A stretch of 64,000 nt of DNA. It comes from CAIVAT01 sp037141055. GTDB taxonomy: Bacteria; Bacteroidota; Bacteroidia; Bacteroidales; FEN-979. Of the stretch, positions 58,367 to 64,000 are shown in pieces. A program made the position numbers and the translations under genes. Below the pieces are notes generated by a model that was not told the DNA's origin, made no database searches, and saw nothing but the letters and a program-made list of their open reading frames with translations. Position 1 is the first letter of the stretch. The number at the start of each line of letters is the position of its first letter. The stretch lies in assembly GCA_037141055.1 (NCBI GenBank), contig JBAXDH010000006.1, forward strand, positions 1 to 64,000, in the 5' to 3' direction.

Positions 58367-60214
58367 TTAAATGTTAAATTTTCTGTTCAGCTCATTGTAT
58401 GAAACAACCATCATGGTCTGTTTTCCGTCGGGTGAAACACCAGGGGTTTGACATGCAAACAGTGTTTCAATCAACGAGTCAATTTCCTCCTGATGCAATC
58501 TTTTCCCGCGTTTCACGGAAAGTTTTTTCGCCAGTGTTTTTGCAAGCAGCTGACGCTCATTCATTTTATGGTCCGGACCCGGTGATTTGAGCGATTCAAG
58601 GACCGATTCTATAAACATCCTGACATCCGTCGCCTCCATATTTACTGGAATTGAACGTACGATGTAGCTGCCCTTTCCGAAATGGTCTATTTCGAATCCG
58701 AGTTCCCTGAAATAGCTTTGCCATTCCTGGAAAACCTGGGCATCGTCGGGGCTCAGGGTGATGGTCTGAGGAATCAGCTGATGCTGCCCGGGGCTTTCTT
58801 CAAGCCGGTTTTCTTCTAAAAACCTTTCGTACAGAACCCTTTCATGGGCATGCTGCTGGTCGATGATGATGATCCCCGATTTGGTATGGGTGACCAGGAA
58901 TGAGTTTTGAACCTGAATACCTTTTGTACTGCCCTCATTTGCGACTTCTGCAGCATCCCATAACTGGCCGGGTATTTCAACTTCGGTTCCGGGATGTTCG
59001 GTTATCCCGGCAGACGGCGGCATGGTTTCATACAAGTCGCGCCAGCCCTGGATCGATGGCGGATTCTTTTGCGGGAATGAGAAACTGGTTTGAGGCTGCG
59101 TTTTCTTTTCGAAAGGATTGTAGTCAGGATTTACCGTGATGACAGGTTGTTTTACCGGTTGACTTTCCGGGATATATGGGAAGGTCATGCTTGGTTCCGT
59201 TTCAAAATCAAGCGTTGGCGAAAGGCTGAATTTACCGATGGCTTGTTTTACAGCAGCATGAAGGATGGCATAAATGCTCTTGATATCCTGGAAGTTGATT
59301 TCGGTTTTAGTCGGATGGATGTTGACATCGATCGTTTGCGGATCCACCTCCATATAGATGTAGTAGGAGGGAACCGAATCATCCGGAATGAGTTCCCTGA
59401 AGGCTCCTTCAACAGCATGGTGCAGGTACGGGCTTTTCATGTACCTGCCGTTGGTGAAGAAATACTGTTCACCCCTGCTTTTTTTTGCAAACTCCGGCTT
59501 GCCGATAAATCCTGATATATTGACCAGGTCGGTTTGCTGTTCCACCGGGATAAGTCGTTGAGTATAGGAGGTTCCGTACAGGTTGATGATCCGTTGTTTG
59601 AGATTTCCCGTGGGAAGTTGAAACTGAATTTTGTCCTGGTTATAAAAAGTAAACGCAATGTCGGGATTTACCAATGCCACGCGAAAGAACTCTTCAATGA
59701 TGTATTTCAGTTCAAGCGTATTCGATTTGAGAAAATTCCTGCGTGCCGGTACATTGAAAAACAGGTTTTTAACACTCACCGTTGTTCCGTTCTGGCAGTT
59801 AACAGGCGACTGCCCTTTAAATTCGGTTCCTTCAACCATGATTGAAGTTCCGATCTCATCTTCATGGCGTTTTGTTTTTAGCTCCACCTGGGCGATGGAT
59901 GCAATCGAAGCAAGCGCTTCACCACGGAAGCCAAGTGTTCGGATAGCGAGGAGATCGTCAGCTTTCTGGATTTTAGAAGTTGCGTGACGCTCAAAGCACA
60001 TCCGGGCATCTCTTTCGGACATGCCACATCCGTTATCGGTAACCTGGATAAGGAGTTTTCCCGAATCCTTGATAATCAGTTTAATATCCGTAGCGCCGGC
60101 ATCGATGGTGTTTTCCAGCAATTCCTTAACGGCGGATGCAGGCCGCTGAACTACTTCTCCGGCAGCAATTTGATTGGCAACCGAATCAGGCAAGAGACGA
60201 ATAATATCATTCAT
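58367..60214 (-). CDS. mutL: DNA mismatch repair protein MutL
   Basis: From the ATG at 60214 (MNDIIRLLPDSVANQIAAGE) the protein has 615 residues; the longer frame starts at TTG. GHKL ATPase marks: ELLENTIDAGAT, QVTDNGCGMSE and TLGFRGEALASIAS, then VKNLFFNVPARRNFL. The C-terminal half has IIIDQQHAHERVLYE, the endonuclease-type DQHA(x)2E(x)4E motif in the Bacteroidota variant, and ACQTPGVSPDGKQT. It couples MutS mismatch recognition to strand cutting. A TATTTTTG box lies at 60227-60220 on the minus strand, only a few bases from the ATG. Confidence 0.96.
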   Translation of the reverse strand: MNDIIRLLPDSVANQIAAGEVVQRPASAVKELLENTIDAGATDIKLIIKDSGKLLIQVTDNGCGMSERDARMCFERHATSKIQKADDLLAIRTLGFRGEALASIASIAQVELKTKRHEDEIGTSIMVEGTEFKGQSPVNCQNGTTVSVKNLFFNVPARRNFLKSNTLELKYIIEEFFRVALVNPDIAFTFYNQDKIQFQLPTGNLKQRIINLYGTSYTQRLIPVEQQTDLVNISGFIGKPEFAKKSRGEQYFFTNGRYMKSPYLHHAVEGAFRELIPDDSVPSYYIYMEVDPQTIDVNIHPTKTEINFQDIKSIYAILHAAVKQAIGKFSLSPTLDFETEPSMTFPYIPESQPVKQPVITVNPDYNPFEKKTQPQTSFSFPQKNPPSIQGWRDLYETMPPSAGITEHPGTEVEIPGQLWDAAEVANEGSTKGIQVQNSFLVTHTKSGIIIIDQQHAHERVLYERFLEENRLEESPGQHQLIPQTITLSPDDAQVFQEWQSYFRELGFEIDHFGKGSYIVRSIPVNMEATDVRMFIESVLESLKSPGPDHKMNERQLLAKTLAKKLSVKRGKRLHQEEIDSLIETLFACQTPGVSPDGKQTMMVVSYNELNRKFNI

Positions 60215-60241
60215 TCCGGCAAAAATACCCAATAAAATAAA

Positions 60242-60280
60242 GCACCATTGAATAAATGTTCAATGGTGCAAAACGATTCA
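60242..60280 (-). terminator. Intrinsic terminator after the DUF6580-like gene
   Basis: GCACCATTGAA (60242-60252) pairs perfectly with TTCAATGGTGC (60259-60269), loop TAAATG. On the minus strand it is followed by TTTATTTTATT, so it separates the membrane protein gene from mutL. Confidence 0.85.
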
Positions 60281-60331
60281 GATGAGTCTCAGAAAATTTA
60301 CCTTTTAAACAAAAAGGCAAGGTGTCATTCT

Positions 60332-60892
60332 TCAGAATCTGGACTTGTCCAGAACCGGGAACCTCATCTGTACCAGATAAAAGGCTCCATAGAATACCGC
60401 ACTGAAAAACGTAGTTCCAAGAAGGTCGTTCATAAAGAACGACAAACCATTGGTCGTATCACGGAAAAACATAAGGCCTGCTATGTAACATTCAGCAAGG
60501 CCGGCGGAAGTTTGCGGGTAGAACGGACTGGCAATCCAGGATGAAAAGTTTGTTATCAGAAAAAAGATAACAGCTGAAGAAAATGAAGCCAGTACGACGG
60601 ATCCCACATTTACCTTTTTCCGGATCGCAATACCAATAAGAACCGTGATGGCAAAACTCATATAAACCGCAGGCATATTGGCATGCAGACCAATAACGAG
60701 ATCGCTTATGAACATCGCGGCGATCGGAATGGCGAAAGCAAATTGCTTTCTGTCGAAATAGGTACCAGCAAAAAGAGCCATGGCTGCAATCGGCGTGAAG
60801 TTTGGCCAATGCGGCAGCAGCCTCAACAGGGCTGCAACAAGAATAACTGAGAAAACAACGATAAATCTAGGATTGATAGACTTATATTTCAT
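60332..60892 (-). CDS. DUF6580-like integral membrane protein (possible transporter component)
   Basis: A 186-residue protein with five or six membrane helices. PHWPNFTPIAAMALFAGTYF near residue 27 and FAIPIAAMFISDLVIG recall the DUF6580 family and, more distantly, ECF-type S components. No ATPase or T component is next to it, so any transport role is inference. A -7 box and its own terminator suggest a single-gene unit. Confidence 0.65.
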   Translation of the reverse strand: MKYKSINPRFIVVFSVILVAALLRLLPHWPNFTPIAAMALFAGTYFDRKQFAFAIPIAAMFISDLVIGLHANMPAVYMSFAITVLIGIAIRKKVNVGSVVLASFSSAVIFFLITNFSSWIASPFYPQTSAGLAECYIAGLMFFRDTTNGLSFFMNDLLGTTFFSAVFYGAFYLVQMRFPVLDKSRF

Positions 60893-60916
60893 TAAAATTT
60901 TATGTTTAGAATGTTA

Positions 60917-60924
60917 CAAAAATA
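60917..60924 (-). promoter_or_regulatory. -7 box of the DUF6580-like gene
   Basis: Minus-strand TATTTTTG, 24 bases before the ATG at 60892. Confidence 0.5.
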
Positions 60925-60968
60925 GTAAATCATTTTAACAAAAGTCAAGTGTTATGAAAAATAGTTTA

Positions 60969-60976
60969 TATTTTTG
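60969..60976 (+). promoter_or_regulatory. -7 box of the amidohydrolase gene
   Basis: TATTTTTG followed by GC, 29 bases before the ATG at 61006. Confidence 0.5.
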
Positions 60977-61005
60977 GCGAACAAGCATTAAACCAATACC
61001 TTAAA

Positions 61006-62646
61006 ATGACCATAAACATTCTCTTTTCATTTTTACTGACCACCTGGTTTTTCAATGGATTTTCGCCGATGAAGGATAAAGTCGATTTAATCGTAATAAA
61101 TGCTACGATTTACACCGCAGATGCTGTTAATTCCAGAGCGCAGGCGATGGCGGTTCAGGATGGAAAAATACTGGCAATCGGTTCAAACAAGACTGTTTCT
61201 GACAGATATGATGCCACGAAGGTGCTTGATTTGCAGGGGAAATTTGTCTACCCCGGGTTTATTGACGCACATTGCCATTTTACAGGTTATGCCGTAGGAC
61301 TGCAATATGTTGATCTTCTCGGGTGTAAATCCTTTGAAGAGGTCCTGGACCGTCTGAAAAAGGCAAAAAAAGTGGTTCCGGGGCAATGGCTTGTTGGCAG
61401 GGGGTGGGATCAGAATTTATGGACAGATAAAAAATTTCCGGATAATGTCCGGCTGAATAACCTGTTTCATAACATCCCTGTCATGCTGATCAGGGTTGAC
61501 GGCCATGTTGTCCTGGCCAATGATAAAGCCCTGGAAACTGCGAAAATCGATAAGGATAACCGGTTTGGAAGTGAACAGGTCGAGGTGAAAAATGGCAGGC
61601 TCACCGGAATCCTGAGTGAAATGGCCGCTGACAGGATGCGGGCAGCTGTTCCTGAACCTTCGGGCAATGAATTGGTAAATCTCCTGAGAAGTGCTGAACA
61701 GCAATGTTTCGCCGTTGGCCTTACCACCGTGAGTGATGCGGGTCTTGATTATTCGCAGGTGAAGGAAATGGAATCCCTGCAAAAGAACGGCGTTCTGAAA
61801 ATGAATGCATATGTCATGCTTACTCCAAATGCAAAGAACCTTGATGAATTCGTCAGGAAAGGCATTTACACGAATGACCGCCTCGTTGTACGAAGTATCA
61901 AATTATACGCGGATGGCAGTCTGGGCAGCAGAACGGCAAAGCTGAAACAACCATACGCTGATGCATCCCCGGGATCGGGAATTATCGTGACATCGCCGGA
62001 TTCCATCAGAAAATTGTGCGAAATCGCCTTCCGCTCCGGCTACCAGGTTAATACCCACTGCATTGGCGATTCTGCCAGCCACCTGATTTTGAAGATCTAT
62101 GCGGAATTTTTAAAAGAAAAGAACGACCTGCGATGGAGAATCGAACACGCGCAGGTTGTTGATCCTGCAGATATCCACATGTTCGGCGATTATTCGGTGA
62201 TCCCCTCGGTGCAGGCTACGCATGCCACCTCGGATATGAGATGGGCAGGCGACAGGCTTGGTCCGGTCAGGATCAGGGGAGCATACGCCTACAAAAACCT
62301 GATGAATCAAAACGGATGGATTGCAAACGGCACGGATTTCCCTATAGAAAATATTGCTCCGCTGTTTACATTCTATGCAGCCGTTGTAAGAAAAGATCTG
62401 TCAGGGTTTCCGGCAGAAGGTTACATGATGGAGAATGCTTTGTCGCGGGAAGAAGCCCTGCGGTCTATCACTATCTGGGCTGCAAAAGCCGACTTCATGG
62501 AAAATTCAAAAGGAAGTCTTGAAAAAGGGAAAGACGCTGATTTTGTTGTTCTTGAAGAGGATATAATGCAAATCCCACACATGGCCATACCGGGTGTAAA
62601 TGTTTTGCAGACATATATCCTGGGTGAAAGTGTCTGGTCAAAATAA
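61006..62646 (+). CDS. Amidohydrolase family (YtcJ-like) protein
   Basis: A 546-residue protein with a hydrophobic start that may be a signal or anchor (about 1-22). KVDLIVINATIYTAD, MAVQDGKILAIGS, FVYPGFIDAHCHF (the metal-binding HxH), RSIKLYADGSLGS, GYQVNTHCIGD, RIEHAQVV and NGTDFPIE follow the order of the amidohydrolase-3/YtcJ family. The substrate is unknown; members act on amides or carbamates. A strong hairpin terminator follows directly. Confidence 0.9.
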   Translation: MTINILFSFLLTTWFFNGFSPMKDKVDLIVINATIYTADAVNSRAQAMAVQDGKILAIGSNKTVSDRYDATKVLDLQGKFVYPGFIDAHCHFTGYAVGLQYVDLLGCKSFEEVLDRLKKAKKVVPGQWLVGRGWDQNLWTDKKFPDNVRLNNLFHNIPVMLIRVDGHVVLANDKALETAKIDKDNRFGSEQVEVKNGRLTGILSEMAADRMRAAVPEPSGNELVNLLRSAEQQCFAVGLTTVSDAGLDYSQVKEMESLQKNGVLKMNAYVMLTPNAKNLDEFVRKGIYTNDRLVVRSIKLYADGSLGSRTAKLKQPYADASPGSGIIVTSPDSIRKLCEIAFRSGYQVNTHCIGDSASHLILKIYAEFLKEKNDLRWRIEHAQVVDPADIHMFGDYSVIPSVQATHATSDMRWAGDRLGPVRIRGAYAYKNLMNQNGWIANGTDFPIENIAPLFTFYAAVVRKDLSGFPAEGYMMENALSREEALRSITIWAAKADFMENSKGSLEKGKDADFVVLEEDIMQIPHMAIPGVNVLQTYILGESVWSK

Positions 62647-62680
62647 AACGAGGCTGCAAAAACAGCAGCCTCGTTTGGAA
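62644..62680. terminator. Bidirectional terminator after the amidohydrolase gene
   Basis: AAACGAGGCTGC (62646-62657) pairs perfectly with GCAGCCTCGTTT (62665-62676), loop AAAAACA. It lies between convergent genes. Confidence 0.85.
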
Positions 62681-62710
62681 AAATAACCGTTGTGTTGTAT
62701 TAATCGTTGT

Positions 62711-64000
62711 TTACTCCTTTGTCAGCCTGGAGATGAGGAGTTTATCACCCCTTGTAGTTTCACTGAAGAAATACAAATAATCCCTGGTCGACAAGACGTT
62801 ATTCTTCGGATACAGATAATATTTCCGGTTTTCATCTTCACCCAATGTTTTGAAGTCTGATGCTTTTTGTGTTGCCAGGTCGATATTGCCGTATTCAATT
62901 GAATAAAGAGGAGTGTAGGAAGTTGTAGTTGTCGTAGTACTAAATCCTATGTCTGTACTTGATTCTTTCTCAATGGCTTTAACGATGTGAAGAATCCAGT
63001 TCAATTTTGTTTTGTCGGCACTTTCATAAACCGAACTTGTGGTGGGGATCATGTCAGATGTGAGCGGTGAATGATTGAAAAATCCCTTCTTGTTTTTCTG
63101 ATCAATATTGACGGTGTAGTTCTTGATCAATTCGCCCTTCTGTGTGAAGTGGAGCATGTACATTCCTTTGTAAATGTAAGGCCGGTAGTCCGATTTGCTT
63201 TTTTTAAAGTCCTGGATGCTTAAAACAATGCTGTTATCACTCAGGAAGTTGACATTGGATACCGTAAACAACTTTCCGTCGAATTTTAATGGTTTTTTCA
63301 TGTCAGGAGGACAGGTAGCCTTTTCATTAACTTCCTCAATTTCTGTTAATTTACTGCCAGCAGCGCCATCCCTGAGCCTGCAAAAAACAAAAGAGTTGTA
63401 GGTTAACAGATCTAATCCCTCGTCAATCGCTTCTTGCGTGACACCTGTTTCATCCTTTCCTGAAAATGTGCTGCCCATTTTTGCAAAACCACTAAATGCT
63501 CCTGCCGTTGAAGTGTTGGCCTGTGCCTGATCTGCCGCATCGTTGCTGGTTGTGGCAACACATCCTGACTTGAAGATCTGATTGATGTATTTGCTGTCTT
63601 TACCACTGCCCATCCCATATAGCAGAACTGAATTTTCCTTCTCGTATGCACCAATAATGCGCCATCCAACGGTTGGGGCGTTAAACTTGATGCGTTCGAC
63701 TATTTTTCCCTCGGGTGTTATCCGAAGATATTCAAACGAATGAGGATCAGGTGCGGTATTGTTTTTAAGCACATTGGTAGGGGCATACACAAGGATCCAG
63801 TCCCTGGGCATATCGTCATTCTCAATCGATTCGCTTTGATCGTCTGTTATTGGTTCCGAATAAACGCAGGTCATGGAATAGGGGAATTGAATTTTTTCAA
63901 GTACCTTAATATTCAGGTCATTATCACTTTTCAATAAGTCATAGCTGCCGAATAATTTGTCCTTGGGGTCACCCGCATTGACTGCCATGACTAAAATAGT
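62711..64000 (-). CDS. Unknown protein, 5' end cut by the window edge
   Basis: The reading frame stays open to the end of the window, so at least 430 residues are present; the ATG at 63988 is only an internal option. The residues before it (TILV then MAVNAGDPKD) look like the end of a signal peptide. The product is beta-rich with repeated short strands, contains a TTTTTTSYTPLYSI low-complexity stretch, and ends DKLLISRLTKE. I do not recognise a family. The pattern of strands and acidic loops could be a secreted beta-propeller-like protein. Confidence 0.7.
   Translation of the reverse strand, partial: TILVMAVNAGDPKDKLFGSYDLLKSDNDLNIKVLEKIQFPYSMTCVYSEPITDDQSESIENDDMPRDWILVYAPTNVLKNNTAPDPHSFEYLRITPEGKIVERIKFNAPTVGWRIIGAYEKENSVLLYGMGSGKDSKYINQIFKSGCVATTSNDAADQAQANTSTAGAFSGFAKMGSTFSGKDETGVTQEAIDEGLDLLTYNSFVFCRLRDGAAGSKLTEIEEVNEKATCPPDMKKPLKFDGKLFTVSNVNFLSDNSIVLSIQDFKKSKSDYRPYIYKGMYMLHFTQKGELIKNYTVNIDQKNKKGFFNHSPLTSDMIPTTSSVYESADKTKLNWILHIVKAIEKESSTDIGFSTTTTTTSYTPLYSIEYGNIDLATQKASDFKTLGEDENRKYYLYPKNNVLSTRDYLYFFSETTRGDKLLISRLTKE

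Noticed and set aside
60248..60544. A 98-codon plus-strand frame opposite the DUF6580-like gene
   Set aside because: It is antisense to a good membrane protein and begins inside the terminator hairpin.
1..64000. tRNA, rRNA, insertion sequence or phage genes
   Set aside because: I looked for T-loop GGTTCGANTCC patterns, rRNA core segments, transposase motifs and integrases and saw none that stood up. A dedicated tool could still find a tRNA I missed.

Overview
The window looks like a chromosome segment of a Bacteroidota bacterium, probably an environmental Bacteroidales-like lineage. The evidence is three proteins with C-terminal type IX secretion (T9SS) sorting domains, a PorE-like OmpA protein, DUF4402, DUF4301 and DUF4369 family proteins, TAnnTTTG promoter boxes just upstream of many starts, A-rich leaders with few Shine-Dalgarno sites, and the gene order thrS-infC-rpmI-rplT. 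No rRNA, tRNA, CRISPR array, insertion sequence or phage gene was seen.

Layout: 0.3-5.4 kb (minus) holds a small TonB-C protein and a MacAB-type ABC exporter (ATPase, two permeases, HlyD adaptor). 5.5-8 kb holds an M3 dipeptidyl carboxypeptidase and a DsrE-like protein. 8.4-26.6 kb (plus) is the main accessory locus: a 3552-residue T9SS giant surface protein, three tightly linked small secreted beta-strand proteins, two nearly duplicate DUF4402 cassettes each with its own promoter and terminator, then a PapD-like chaperone and an 877-residue usher-like outer membrane protein. 26.6-29.8 kb holds small envelope genes and a lipoprotein hydrolase. 29.9-34.2 kb holds a sensor kinase and an NtrC-type sigma-54 activator, then nhaA. 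34.2-35.8 kb is a T9SS beta-propeller protein. 35.9-44.0 kb is housekeeping (ffh, folD, queE, a porE-like gene, thrS-infC-rpmI-rplT). 44.1-49.8 kb has a thioredoxin-like protein, a DUF4301 protein, a T9SS subtilase and an XRE regulator. 49.8-53.4 kb has ndk, an nrnA-like gene and two FKBP lipoproteins. 53.4-60.2 kb is a minus-strand block mutL-rhomboid-rhomboid-EEP phosphatase-uvrB. 60.3-64 kb has a DUF6580-like membrane protein, an amidohydrolase and a truncated unknown gene.

The most interesting part is 8.4-26.6 kb. The five small secreted proteins end in the same Gly-x-aromatic/x-alternating-strand-Tyr pattern that closes chaperone-usher pilins. They sit beside a protein with a PapD-like N-terminal domain and an outer membrane protein whose parts follow usher order (N-terminal domain, barrel strands, plug-like beta-sandwich, barrel strands, C-terminal beta domains). 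I infer a Bacteroidota chaperone-usher-like surface fibre system physically linked to a T9SS giant adhesin. The two DUF4402 genes share a 307-bp block of perfect identity with sharply diverged flanks, which points to recent gene conversion. All functional statements are read from sequence and family knowledge; no search was run.
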